Assembly (NCBI GenBank): GCA_964353865.1
Contig: CAYGXJ010000118.1
Location: 12,498-76,497 of the forward strand
Direction: 5' to 3'
Origin: RBG-16-64-43 sp964353865
GTDB taxonomy: Bacteria > Chloroflexota > Anaerolineae > Anaerolineales > RBG-16-64-43
DNA length: 64,000 nt
Shown here: one piece after another, positions 20,651-28,811 of the stretch
Position numbering within the stretch: the first letter of the stretch is position 1
Layout of the letters: each line of letters starts with the position of its first letter
Position numbers and translations under genes: made by a program
Notes under the pieces: generated by a model
Told to the model about the DNA's origin: nothing
Databases searched by the model: none
What the model saw: the letters and a program-made list of their open reading frames with translations, nothing else

Positions 20651-20693
20651 CTTCCGCCGTCCGCGGTGCTCTCCGAACGATGTGTGGTGGGCG

Positions 20694-20702
20694 ATTATAT
20701 CA
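20694..20702 (-). promoter_or_regulatory. Extended -10 promoter of aspS
   Basis: TGATATAAT, a consensus extended -10 element, lies 217 bases before the aspS ATG and just past the end of the homoserine dehydrogenase gene. No good -35 is visible. The start would be near 20687, giving a leader of about 210 nt. Confidence 0.6.
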
Positions 20703-20734
20703 AAGGCACAATGGCCCAGCATCGCGCGGCGAGA

Positions 20735-21775
20735 CTATCCCACCGGGTTGCGGGTGGCATGGATCAGATCCGCCAACAGGCCATAGGCGGTGGTCTGGGG
20801 TCCCGGGTTGTGCTCGATAAGGGTCAGCCCCTCCAGCATGTCGATCTCGAAATGAATCACCGACGAGGTCCCTGAGACGCTCGCCAAGGGGTCACCCCAC
20901 GGAAGGCTCTCCGGGCCCACGGAAGCTTCCAGACCGCCACTGGCTGTGCGCCGAGCACGACACACCAACTTGATCGGGCGCCCGGCGCCGCGCGCCTCAC
21001 GCGCCATGGCGGGGGTGATGCCGCGAATTCCTTCACGTTTGACTTGCGAAGGCAGAATCGGCGAGTCCATCAGGATCGTCGCTAGCGCCGCCACCTTGAT
21101 CGCCGCGTCCCACCCGTCCACGTCCGCCGAGGGGTCGGTTTCGGCAATCCCCAGCGCCTGCGCCGCGTGCACTCCCTGCTCCAGGTCCTTGCCCGCCTCG
21201 AGTTCGCCAAGAATGAAGTTGGTCGTCGAATTGAGCACGCCGCGAAATCCGAGAAGGCGGGCCGCCGGAAGCGTTTCGCGAAAGAGCGAAAAGACCGGTG
21301 CACCATCGAGAACGGTCGACTCGAAAAGGAAATGCAGGTGGTTCTGCGCGGCGAGGTCGCGCAACGTCTTATACCCGTAGACCAGCGGCCCTTTGTTGGC
21401 CGTGACAACGTGGACTCCCGCCTCCAGCGCCGTCAGCACATGCGTCAGAGCCGGCTCTCCGGTGCGCGGGTTGAGCGGCGTGACCTCGACCATGACTTGT
21501 GCCTGAGCCAGGCGCAAGTTCTGATCCAATTGCGCGAGCGGCTTGGTCCGCCCGAATTCATCCAGGCGCCCTCCGGCCTCCACAACTCGCACGAGATCGC
21601 CGGTCGGCAACCCCTCCGAGGCGATCGCCAGCCCATGGGCGCGGGTGAGAACGCCGGTCAGGCGGAATTCCAGCCCATACAGTTGACGCAAGTCCGCCTG
21701 CTTGGCCACGAGCATTCGCGCCAACGCACGCCCGACGTTGCCAAACCCGATCAGGACGAGATTGATGGGAGCCAT
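20735..21775 (-). CDS. hom: Homoserine dehydrogenase
   Basis: An NAD(P)-dependent homoserine dehydrogenase of 346 residues, which reduces aspartate semialdehyde to homoserine for threonine and methionine synthesis. The Rossmann glycine loop is LIGFGNVGRALA (about residues 7-18), the catalytic region has TANKGPL, and FRGVLNSTTNFIL and ETDPSADVDGWDAAIK mark the substrate-binding domain. There is no C-terminal ACT domain, so feedback control through ACT is not expected. The ATG at 21775 has GAGGAG 6 bases upstream. Confidence 0.92.
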   Translation of the reverse strand: MAPINLVLIGFGNVGRALARMLVAKQADLRQLYGLEFRLTGVLTRAHGLAIASEGLPTGDLVRVVEAGGRLDEFGRTKPLAQLDQNLRLAQAQVMVEVTPLNPRTGEPALTHVLTALEAGVHVVTANKGPLVYGYKTLRDLAAQNHLHFLFESTVLDGAPVFSLFRETLPAARLLGFRGVLNSTTNFILGELEAGKDLEQGVHAAQALGIAETDPSADVDGWDAAIKVAALATILMDSPILPSQVKREGIRGITPAMAREARGAGRPIKLVCRARRTASGGLEASVGPESLPWGDPLASVSGTSSVIHFEIDMLEGLTLIEHNPGPQTTAYGLLADLIHATRNPVG

Positions 21776-21894
21776 GAGCTTCTCCTCGTCAAACCCCTGC
21801 AACCCCCTTGGATCCTTCCGCTAGCCGGGTTGCGCGCGGAGCGAAACCGGCGTTACACTTGGCTGGCGGTCGCAATGAGCCGAGCGGAAGGTGC

Positions 21895-22155
21895 ATGATG
21901 GATGCGGACATCGTGTGTGTTGCTGAAGTCTACGGCGTTCTTGAGGGCGAGTGGTGCCGCTCCCAGCTCGAGGCCAACAGCATTCCGGTTATGCTCAGTT
22001 CGGAGGCTGCCGGCAGCGCCTACCGGGTGACCGTGGGTGCCTTGGGCCGCGTGCAGGTATTCGTCCCCGCCCGCTTCGCTGAGCAGGCACGCGAGATCCT
22101 GGCCGCCAAAGGTGATGAGCACGAGGCGGCATCCAGCGCGCCCGGTCCCTCCTAA
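21895..22155 (+). CDS. DUF2007-like small protein
   Basis: A protein of 86 residues with an N-terminal alpha/beta segment (VCVAEVYGVLEGEWCRSQLEANSIPVML) and a C-terminal QVFVPARFAEQAREIL segment. This resembles the DUF2007 putative signal-transducing family, in which a GlnB-like fold is assumed. GGAAGG precedes the ATG at 21895, with a second ATG at 21898. It converges on the peptidase gene, and their stop codons overlap by 4 bases. Its function is not known. Confidence 0.65.
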   Translation: MMDADIVCVAEVYGVLEGEWCRSQLEANSIPVMLSSEAAGSAYRVTVGALGRVQVFVPARFAEQAREILAAKGDEHEAASSAPGPS

Positions 22156-23546
22156 GGAAACAACTCTTCCAGCCACTGCTGCGGGTCCACTTGCACGCCC
22201 CCCACCCACATCTCCCAGTGCAGGTGCGGACCGGTCACCCGGCCACTGCGCCCAATCGTTCCGATCAGCTCCCCCTCCACGATCGTCTGCCCCATGTGGA
22301 CGCTCACCGAATCCTGGTGGCATATCCGCGAGAAGATGCCCCACCCGTGATCGATGACCGTTGCCATCCCGCACACATCTTGCGGGCCAGTGAATACGAT
22401 GCGCCCCCCGGCCGGCGCGAAGATCTCGCGCCCCACCCGGCCGGCGAAGTCGATCCCGGCGTGGTAGGTGGCGTACGTGCCATTGAAGAGCCGGCGCCGG
22501 CCGAACAAGGATGTGACTGCGGTGTCCACCGGCTCGCTGAAGGGAGCGCTCCACGCCCGGTCCGAGGTGAAGGAGGCCACCATGGCGCGCATCGTTTCCA
22601 GCTCGCGTTGATTGACGAGCGGGTCGAGCGTTTCCGGGTTCACCGCCAGGGGCGGGTCATTGGGGTAGTCACCCGAGGCGACGGCCACATCCTGGCTGAA
22701 CTCACGCGTTGTCCCATCCTCGAGCTGCAAGCGGATCGAGAAGGGATAGACCCCGGGGTCGATCATGGCGGGCAATCCCTGCAGCGCCACCCACGCGTTG
22801 TCGCTTTCGCCGAAGTTCAACACGTAGGAGGCCAGCTCACCTTGCACGCGAGCCGATGCCGACGATCCCACATGCACCTCGGCCGTCCGGCCTTGGGTGA
22901 GCGGCAACGTCCGGAAGCGAACTTCGGTGATGGGAGCCGGCCAGGCGCGCAAGGGTTGATCGCCCTCAGCGACATACAGCGTGCGGCCGGTGAACTGGTC
23001 GGCAAAAGATCGCAGACCGTTGACCTGCGCCAGCGCCCATGGGTTGAGCCCGCCCTTCGCAGCGGTGAGCAGCAGCGGTTCACCGCTGGCCAGCGGCGCC
23101 AGCCGCCCGCGCTCGATACGCACCTCGCTCACCACGGAGGCAGGGGCTGCCTCCTCCGGTTGGGTGACGACAAGTTCTTGGCCGGCATAGAGACGCTCGG
23201 GGTTGGCTGTGTGGTTGAGGCGCAGCACGGCCTGCGGCGATAGTCCAAAGCGCAGAGAGAGCGTCGTCAGGTTCTCGCCAAACTCGACCGTATGCGTCGT
23301 GAGCACCCCGCGCATCCCCTCCAGGCCCGGGATCATGATGCGCTCGCCGGGTTGCAGGACGTGGGCTAGGTCGAATCCGTTGACCGCCATCAATTCATCC
23401 AGGCGTGTGCCGAAGCGGGCGGCGATAACCGTCAGGTTGTCGCCCGGTTGGACAATGTAAATCGGCCCCTGCACCTGGGCAGAGGCCGGCCGAGCCAGCA
23501 TCAACAGCAGGGCGAGCAACGCGCTAGCGCGCTGCGCCCGCAGCAT
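22152..23546 (-). CDS. Secreted LysM/M23 family peptidoglycan endopeptidase
   Basis: A protein of 464 residues with a signal peptide (LLALLLMLARPASAQ, about residues 10-24), two clear LysM repeats (about 29-72 and 81-125), possibly a third degenerate LysM, a middle beta-rich region, and a C-terminal M23 (LytM/NlpD) domain. The zinc ligands are intact: H362 and D366 in HAGID, and H441/H443 in GPHLHWE. It probably remodels peptidoglycan outside the membrane. I chose the ATG at 23546, directly before the signal peptide; it overlaps the preceding gene by 23 bases. Confidence 0.88.
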   Translation of the reverse strand: MLRAQRASALLALLLMLARPASAQVQGPIYIVQPGDNLTVIAARFGTRLDELMAVNGFDLAHVLQPGERIMIPGLEGMRGVLTTHTVEFGENLTTLSLRFGLSPQAVLRLNHTANPERLYAGQELVVTQPEEAAPASVVSEVRIERGRLAPLASGEPLLLTAAKGGLNPWALAQVNGLRSFADQFTGRTLYVAEGDQPLRAWPAPITEVRFRTLPLTQGRTAEVHVGSSASARVQGELASYVLNFGESDNAWVALQGLPAMIDPGVYPFSIRLQLEDGTTREFSQDVAVASGDYPNDPPLAVNPETLDPLVNQRELETMRAMVASFTSDRAWSAPFSEPVDTAVTSLFGRRRLFNGTYATYHAGIDFAGRVGREIFAPAGGRIVFTGPQDVCGMATVIDHGWGIFSRICHQDSVSVHMGQTIVEGELIGTIGRSGRVTGPHLHWEMWVGGVQVDPQQWLEELFP

Positions 23547-23943
23547 CCAGCGCAAGGCGGTCTCCCACGGCGGCAGAATCGATACGCGCCTGAGCCACTT
23601 CGAGCACGTAGCGAGCCGGGCGCTGCGGGGCATAGAAGAGGCGCCACGGCTTGGCCAGGCAGCGCGAGACAACAACACCCTCCTCATCGAGCCAGAAGAC
23701 GGCCAGTGGGAAGAAGACGAACAGCATGTGGATGGCCGAATCGATGCGCGAGGTCGTGCTCATCACCAGCAGAGCCCCCTGCTCACCGCCCAAACGGCGA
23801 CGCAGCATCAGGCCCCTGAGCCGCGATCCGAAGCTGCGGCAGACGCGCACCTGGCCTGCCAGGGGTGCGCCGCGCGTGCGATTGCCAACGGCGCATGCGC
23901 CCTGACGTCCTCTGGAAAACCCGGGTTCACTCAGATCAGGCAT
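23524..23943 (-). CDS. DUF192 family protein
   Basis: A protein of 139 residues with the DUF192 pattern: a segment around FGSRLRGLMLRRRLGGEQGALL, then IHMLFVFFPLAVFWLDEEGVVV, then RYVLEVAQ. Family members are usually exported or envelope-associated proteins of unknown function. Here it overlaps the M23 peptidase gene and is 9 bases downstream of a response regulator, so the three are likely one transcript. Confidence 0.75.
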   Translation of the reverse strand: MPDLSEPGFSRGRQGACAVGNRTRGAPLAGQVRVCRSFGSRLRGLMLRRRLGGEQGALLVMSTTSRIDSAIHMLFVFFPLAVFWLDEEGVVVSRCLAKPWRLFYAPQRPARYVLEVAQARIDSAAVGDRLALDAAGAAR

Positions 23944-23952
23944 GGTAGCCCA

Positions 23953-24348
23953 TCACCCGGAAGAGGCGGCGCGCCGCCGCGCCAGAATGCGCTCGACGCT
24001 GTCGATGAGCTGTTTGGGCGTAAAGGGTTTGGTGAGATAGTCGTCAACGTGGGCCACGTGCAACCCCAGAACCCGGTCGATATCTTGGGCGCGTGCCGTC
24101 ACCACGATCACCGGCACGGGCGCCAACAGCGGATCCTCTTTCAAGCGCCGGTAGACTTCCCAGCCGTCCAGATCCGGCATCATCAAATCGAGCAGGATGA
24201 GATCCGGGCGCTGCACCTGAACCAGGGTCAATCCCTCCTGGCCGCCCGCCGCGCCGATGACTTGATAGCCCTTGCGGCCGAGGATCGTCCGCACCAACTC
24301 GATGATTTGCGGGTCATCTTCGATACAGACTATCCGGACGGCAGGCAT
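23953..24348 (-). CDS. Single-domain response regulator
   Basis: A stand-alone receiver domain of 131 residues (CheY-like). The acidic pair is IEDDP, the phosphoacceptor Asp is in LILLDLMMPDLDG (about residue 54), the Thr is in VVTARA and the Lys in LTKPF. There is no output domain. It lies downstream of phoU1 in the same direction, so it may take part in phosphate signalling, but no partner kinase is adjacent. Confidence 0.85.
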   Translation of the reverse strand: MPAVRIVCIEDDPQIIELVRTILGRKGYQVIGAAGGQEGLTLVQVQRPDLILLDLMMPDLDGWEVYRRLKEDPLLAPVPVIVVTARAQDIDRVLGLHVAHVDDYLTKPFTPKQLIDSVERILARRRAASSG

Positions 24349-24484
24349 TGGACCTCCAACCGCTGGACGAGGGATCGCGGCAACAGCGCGCTTTCAAGTC
24401 TACCACCGGCGAAGGAAAAGGAGAAAACACGCAGCGCAGCGGCACGCTCGTCGGGACCGCGGCGGGCTGCGGCTCGCGCGCGGG

Positions 24485-25183
24485 CTAGGCGAAATCCGCC
24501 TCGCTGTCCATTTCCAACTGCTCCCCGGTCACCAGGAATATCGTCCGTTCGCAGATGTTGGTCACCCGGTCGGCCAGCCGCTCCAGGTTATGGGCCACCC
24601 ACAGCAGGTAAGTGGCGCCGTCGATCGTGCGCGGGTCCGAAATCATGTGCATGACCAGCTCGTTGTAGACTTGGTTGTACAACTGGTCGACTTCGTCGTC
24701 TGCTTGCGGAACAGCGCGCGCCAAGACCGCGTCGCCCGCCACGAACGCCCCCAGCGATTGGTGCAGCATGGCCACCGCCTTTTCGGCCATGCGCGGCACG
24801 TCGATCAGCGGTTTGATGAGCGGCTTCTCGCCGATGCGCAAGTTGATCTCGGCGATGCCCTTGGCGTAATCCCCCATGCGCTCGAGTTCGGTCACGACGT
24901 CCAGGACGGCCGTCAGGTGGCGCAGATCGTGAGCCACCGGCTGCTGCGTGGCGATGACCGCCAGGACCGCTTCTTCAATGGCGAACCGGCGGCGGTTGAT
25001 CTCGCGGTCGTCGCGCACGATGCGCCGCGAGGTCTCGAAATCGCGTTGCTTGAGGGATTCCACAGCTTCCAGAGTAGCCTGCTCCACTATGCTCCCCAGA
25101 GCAAGCAGGTCTTCGTTGAGCCGGGCGATGTCACGATCGAGCCGCAGCCGTCGCTTCTGGGGACTCCCGATTGCATTTGGCAT
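24485..25183 (-). CDS. phoU: Phosphate transport regulator PhoU, copy 1
   Basis: PhoU of 232 residues, a helical protein with two PhoU repeats that links Pst transporter activity to the PhoR kinase. The repeats carry the metal-binding motif forms ELERMGDYAKGIAE (first) and NLERLADRVTNICE (second). It is nearly the same as the second PhoU in this window (29704-30402), with most changes near the N-terminus. It follows pstB1 by 38 bases. The ATG at 25183 has GGGAGGCGG upstream. Confidence 0.93.
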   Translation of the reverse strand: MPNAIGSPQKRRLRLDRDIARLNEDLLALGSIVEQATLEAVESLKQRDFETSRRIVRDDREINRRRFAIEEAVLAVIATQQPVAHDLRHLTAVLDVVTELERMGDYAKGIAEINLRIGEKPLIKPLIDVPRMAEKAVAMLHQSLGAFVAGDAVLARAVPQADDEVDQLYNQVYNELVMHMISDPRTIDGATYLLWVAHNLERLADRVTNICERTIFLVTGEQLEMDSEADFA

Positions 25184-25221
25184 GGATCCGCCTCCCACCG
25201 TGCGTTTTCTCGCAGCCATCA

Positions 25222-25998
25222 TTAGCCGAAGCGTCCCGTCACATAGTCTTCGGTGCGCTTGTCCCTCGGCCGAGTGAAGATCGCCTTGGTATCGTCCACC
25301 TCAATAATCGTACCTGCCCGGCTATCGTCCCCGAGCATCATCATCGCTGTCACATCCGAGACTCGTGCCGCTTGCTGCATGTTATGGGTCACAATCACGA
25401 TAGTATAGGTGACGGCTAGCGAGCGCATCAAGTCCTCGATCTTCAGGGTTGCGATGGGGTCGAGCGCCGAGCATGGCTCGTCCATGAGGATGATTTCCGG
25501 CTCGACGGCCAGGGCGCGAGCGATGCACAGGCGTTGCTGCTGTCCCAGGCTGAGGGCCAGTGCGTCTCCGTCGAGCTTGTCTTCGACCTCTTCCCACAGG
25601 GCAGCCTGGCGCAGAGAAGTCTCGACCCGTTTGTCGAGCTCGCCCCGGAACCCGTTGACCCTTGCTCCCCAGGCGACGTTGTCGAAGATCGACTTGGGGA
25701 ACGGATTGGGCTTCTGGAACACCATGCCTATGCGACGGCGGAGGACGACCGGGTCAACCTCCGGGGCGAGTACGTTCTGGCCGGCGAACATGATCCGCCC
25801 TTCCGCCCGCGAACCGGGGATGACGTCGTTCATGCGGTTGAAGGAGCGCAGCAGGGTGCTCTTGCCGCAGCCGGAGGGGCCGATGATGGCGGTGATGCGC
25901 TGCCGTTGGATGGCCAGGTTGACATCGCGCACAGCGCGGAACCGGCCGTAATAGAGGCTGAGGTCGTGGGTCGTAAGCGCCGCAGGTGCCGCGTCCAT
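25222..25998 (-). CDS. pstB: Phosphate ABC transporter ATPase PstB, copy 1, with altered signature motif
   Basis: PstB of 258 residues. Walker A (GPSGCGKST, from about residue 40), the Q-loop (MVFQKPNPFPKS, Q95), Walker B (IILMDE) and the H-loop (VTHN) are normal. The ABC signature reads LSLGQ (residues 149-153) instead of LSGGQ, with Leu replacing the first Gly. I chose the ATG at 25998; a TTG at 26016 is an alternative. A TACAAT -10 lies 7 bases before the ATG. It is paired with phoU1 and has no adjacent pstC or pstA on its own strand. Confidence 0.93.
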   Translation of the reverse strand: MDAAPAALTTHDLSLYYGRFRAVRDVNLAIQRQRITAIIGPSGCGKSTLLRSFNRMNDVIPGSRAEGRIMFAGQNVLAPEVDPVVLRRRIGMVFQKPNPFPKSIFDNVAWGARVNGFRGELDKRVETSLRQAALWEEVEDKLDGDALALSLGQQQRLCIARALAVEPEIILMDEPCSALDPIATLKIEDLMRSLAVTYTIVIVTHNMQQAARVSDVTAMMMLGDDSRAGTIIEVDDTKAIFTRPRDKRTEDYVTGRFG

Positions 25999-26005
25999 GG
26001 GATCG

Positions 26006-26011
26006 ATTGTA
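26006..26011 (-). promoter_or_regulatory. -10 element for pstB1-phoU1, leaderless
   Basis: TACAAT ends 7 bases before the pstB1 ATG at 25998, so transcription would start at about the A of the start codon. No clear -35 is visible, which suggests an activator. It is back to back with the pstS1 -10 element. Confidence 0.4.
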
Positions 26012-26056
26012 CCCAACTGCAGCGCGAGCGGGGTCCCGCCGCGGGAACTTTCCTCT

Positions 26057-26062
26057 TATAAT
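26057..26062 (+). promoter_or_regulatory. -10 element for pstS1-C1-A1-B2, leaderless
   Basis: A perfect TATAAT ends 7 bases before the pstS1 ATG at 26070, predicting a leaderless mRNA. No good -35 is seen, so activation by a PhoB-type regulator is likely. No Shine-Dalgarno sequence is possible in such a short leader. Confidence 0.55.
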
Positions 26063-26069
26063 CGCCCCG

Positions 26070-26954
26070 ATGCGAACGGTGCACTCTCTCATTCTGATCT
26101 CCCTCGTTCTGACCGGCTGCGGGGCGGGGTCTGAGTCGGTCACGCCGGTCGGGGCCACCGAATACATCGAAAATCGAGGCTCCGACACGCTAGTGAACCT
26201 CGCCCTGGCTTGGGCCGAGCAGTATCAGCAGGAGCATCCCGAGGTGCGCCTCTCGGTCAGCGGCGGGGGCAGCGGAGTTGGCCTCACTTCGCTGATCAAC
26301 GGCACGGTCGACATCGCCAATGCCTCGCGGCAGATCAAGCCCGAGGAGGCGCAGCAGGCACAGTCGGGCGGCCTCCAACCGATGGAATTCGTCGTCGCCC
26401 GCGATGCCATCGCGATCATCGTCCACCCCGACAACCCGGTTGCCCAGCTGACGCTGCAGCAACTCTCCGATGTCTACAGCGGCCAGGTCAATAACTGGAG
26501 CGCGGTCGGCGGCGAAGATCGACCGATCGTGCGCCTGTCGCGCGAGACGAATTCGGGGACGCATGTGTACTTCCTGGAAACCGTCGTGCGCCTGGGGCAG
26601 AAGGACAATCACACCCTGTTCTCAACCGACACGCTGCTCTTGCCATCCTCCGAAGGTATTGTCAATGAAGTGCGCCAGAATCCCAACGCCATCGGCTATG
26701 ACGGCCTGGGCTACGTGCCGCAGGACCTGAAGACGATCGCCGTCGCCCGCGCTCCAGGCGAGGCGTACGTCCTGCCATCGGCGGCGACGGTCAACGACCT
26801 CACCTACCCTGTGGCCCGTGACCTGTATATGTACACCGCCGGCCAACCGACGGGGGCGGTCAAAGCCTATCTGGATTGGATCCTGAGTCCGGAGGCGCAG
26901 TTGGTTGTGGGCCGCCTTGGATTTGTACCCGTTGTGAGAGAGGCCCAATCGTGA
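26070..26954 (+). CDS. pstS: Phosphate-binding lipoprotein PstS, copy 1
   Basis: A substrate-binding lipoprotein of 294 residues. The signal peptide ends in LVLTGC (Cys17 lipidated). Phosphate-binding elements typical of the PstS family follow: ENRGSDTLVNLALAWAEQY near the N-terminus, SGGGSGVGLTSLINGTVDIANASRQ and the SRETNSGTHVYFLE segment. It is shorter than, and differs clearly from, the other PstS in the window. It heads pstC1, pstA1 and pstB2, and overlaps pstC1 by 4 bases. Confidence 0.92.
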   Translation: MRTVHSLILISLVLTGCGAGSESVTPVGATEYIENRGSDTLVNLALAWAEQYQQEHPEVRLSVSGGGSGVGLTSLINGTVDIANASRQIKPEEAQQAQSGGLQPMEFVVARDAIAIIVHPDNPVAQLTLQQLSDVYSGQVNNWSAVGGEDRPIVRLSRETNSGTHVYFLETVVRLGQKDNHTLFSTDTLLLPSSEGIVNEVRQNPNAIGYDGLGYVPQDLKTIAVARAPGEAYVLPSAATVNDLTYPVARDLYMYTAGQPTGAVKAYLDWILSPEAQLVVGRLGFVPVVREAQS

Positions 26955-27895
26955 AGGACCCGGACGGCAAATCCCAATTTGGGGGTCGAGCCCCCCAACC
27001 GGGTCGGCGTTTCAATTGGGGTGAGGCAATCATCACCCGGCTGATCCAGCTGTCGGGGTACTCGGCGGTCGTCTTTGTCGGGCTGATCTTCCTTTTCCTC
27101 GTTCGCCAGGGCATGCCGGCACTGTTCGAGACGCCGCTCGCGGAATTGTTCGGCACCCGCTGGTATCCGATTGAGGGTTACTTCGGGGTCGTGCCCCTGC
27201 TCACCGGCTCTTTGCTCGTCACGGTCGGGGCGATGGCGATCGCCGTTCCACTCGGAATCGGGACGGCGATGTTCATTTCCGAAATCGCCCCTCGCTGGGT
27301 CCGGGAGATCCTCAAACCGCTGGTCGAGCTGCTCGGCGGGCTGCCGTCGGTTGTGCTTGGCTTCCTGGGCATCCTCGTCCTCTCTCCGTACCTGCGCCTC
27401 TCCTTGGACCTGCCGACGGGGCTGACCGCGCTGGCCGGTTCAATACTCCTGGGCGGCATCGCCCTACCGACAATCGTCTCGATTGCCGAGGACGCATTGG
27501 ACGCGGTACCCAGGGCTTATCGCGATGCAGCCCTGGCGGTTGGGGCGACGCCCTGGCAGACGATGTGGGGCGTGACTCTTCCGGCGGCCCGCTCGGGCGT
27601 CCTCACAGCAGTCCTACTGGGGATGGGACGGGCGATCGGCGAGACGATGGCGGTGATGATGGTCACCGGCAACGCGCCGGTTTTGGCGGTCCGGCTGTCG
27701 TCGATCGTCTCGCCAGTGAGGACGATGACCGCCACCATCGCGGCTGAGATGGGCGAAGTTGCCAGCGGCAGCCCTCACTATCACGTCCTGTTCTTCATCG
27801 GCATGTTGTTGTTCATGATCTCTCTGGTCGTGAATGTCATCGCTTCGGCGGTCGTCTTCCGCCAGCGCAGCCGGTCCGAAAGGATTTTGTCGTGA
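26951..27895 (+). CDS. pstC: Phosphate ABC transporter permease PstC, copy 1
   Basis: An integral membrane permease of 314 residues. It has six predicted helices, with the conserved coupling region EDALDAVPRAYRDAALAVGATPWQTMW (residues about 180-206) that meets the ATPase, and a GMGRAIGETMAVMMVTGN segment. The start is GTG at 26951, overlapping the pstS1 stop codon (GTGA); the upstream open frame lies inside pstS1. The N-terminus has a hydrophilic lead of about 30 residues. Confidence 0.93.
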   Translation: MKDPDGKSQFGGRAPQPGRRFNWGEAIITRLIQLSGYSAVVFVGLIFLFLVRQGMPALFETPLAELFGTRWYPIEGYFGVVPLLTGSLLVTVGAMAIAVPLGIGTAMFISEIAPRWVREILKPLVELLGGLPSVVLGFLGILVLSPYLRLSLDLPTGLTALAGSILLGGIALPTIVSIAEDALDAVPRAYRDAALAVGATPWQTMWGVTLPAARSGVLTAVLLGMGRAIGETMAVMMVTGNAPVLAVRLSSIVSPVRTMTATIAAEMGEVASGSPHYHVLFFIGMLLFMISLVVNVIASAVVFRQRSRSERILS

Positions 27896-28806
27896 GCGAG
27901 CCGGCGAGCCGCGCGACGGCGCCCGATTCGAACGGCGGCCGGAGTTTCCGGGCCAGTTCGGTTCAGCGCCGGCTGGTCCAGCGAGTCGGTTTCGGATCAC
28001 TGACCCTGACGGCTCTGGCGACCGTCGTGCCAATCATCTTGGTGGTGGGTTATATCGTCCAACAAGGGGCACAGACCGTCTCGTGGGAATTCCTCAGCGG
28101 CCTGCCAAGTGACGGCATGCGTCAGGGAGGCATCCTGCCGGCAATTATCGGCACCTTCCTCCTTACATTGGGCACGGCCGTGTTCTCCGTGCCACTGGGT
28201 GTCGCCGCGGCAGTGTATCTCGCGGAATACGCGCAGGAGAACATGCTGACGCGCCTGATTCGCGTGGCGATCATCAACCTGGCCGGCATCCCGTCAGTTG
28301 TATACGGCCTCTTCGGGCTCGGGTTGTTTGTCTTGTTCCTGCGCTTCGGGACGAGCATCCTTTCGGCATCTCTGACCCTTTCGATCATGACGCTGCCGGT
28401 GATCATCAGCGCCGCGGAGGAGGCGCTGCGGGCGGTTCCGCAAGCCTTCCGCACGGTGAGCGTCTCATTGGGGGGCACGCGCTGGCAGACGATCTGGCGC
28501 ATCGTCTTGCCCCAGGCAGTGCCCGGCATCCTCACCGGCGTAATCCTTGGGCTTGAGCGCGCCGCAGGCGAGACCGCCCCGATTCTATTCACCGGCGCGG
28601 CCTTCTTCCTTCCCCGGTTGCCGAACTCGCCGCTGGACGCGACCATGGCCCTGCCGTACCACCTTTTCGTGATTTCTACGCAAGTGCCGGGGATGCCGCT
28701 GCAAATCCAATACGGCACGGCGCTGGTGTTGATTGTCTTCGTGCTGAGTATGAATCTGGCGGCGACCGTCATCCGCTCGCGGGCCCGCGCCCGCCGGCAG
28801 TGGTAG
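27892..28806 (+). CDS. pstA: Phosphate ABC transporter permease PstA, copy 1
   Basis: A permease of 304 residues and the partner of PstC. It has six predicted helices, the EEALRAVPQAFRTVSVSLGGTRWQTIW coupling loop (about 180-206) and the conserved GLERAAGETAPILFTGA segment. The GTG start overlaps the pstC1 stop by 4 bases. The C-terminus is arginine-rich and ends 5 bases before the pstB2 ATG. Confidence 0.93.
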   Translation: MSEPASRATAPDSNGGRSFRASSVQRRLVQRVGFGSLTLTALATVVPIILVVGYIVQQGAQTVSWEFLSGLPSDGMRQGGILPAIIGTFLLTLGTAVFSVPLGVAAAVYLAEYAQENMLTRLIRVAIINLAGIPSVVYGLFGLGLFVLFLRFGTSILSASLTLSIMTLPVIISAAEEALRAVPQAFRTVSVSLGGTRWQTIWRIVLPQAVPGILTGVILGLERAAGETAPILFTGAAFFLPRLPNSPLDATMALPYHLFVISTQVPGMPLQIQYGTALVLIVFVLSMNLAATVIRSRARARRQW

Positions 28807-28811
28807 CCCGC

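Noticed and set aside
20478..20690. T-box riboswitch in the aspS leader
   Set aside because: The leader is the right size but the conserved TGGNACCGCG stretch is absent; only a partial GCACCGCGG is present.
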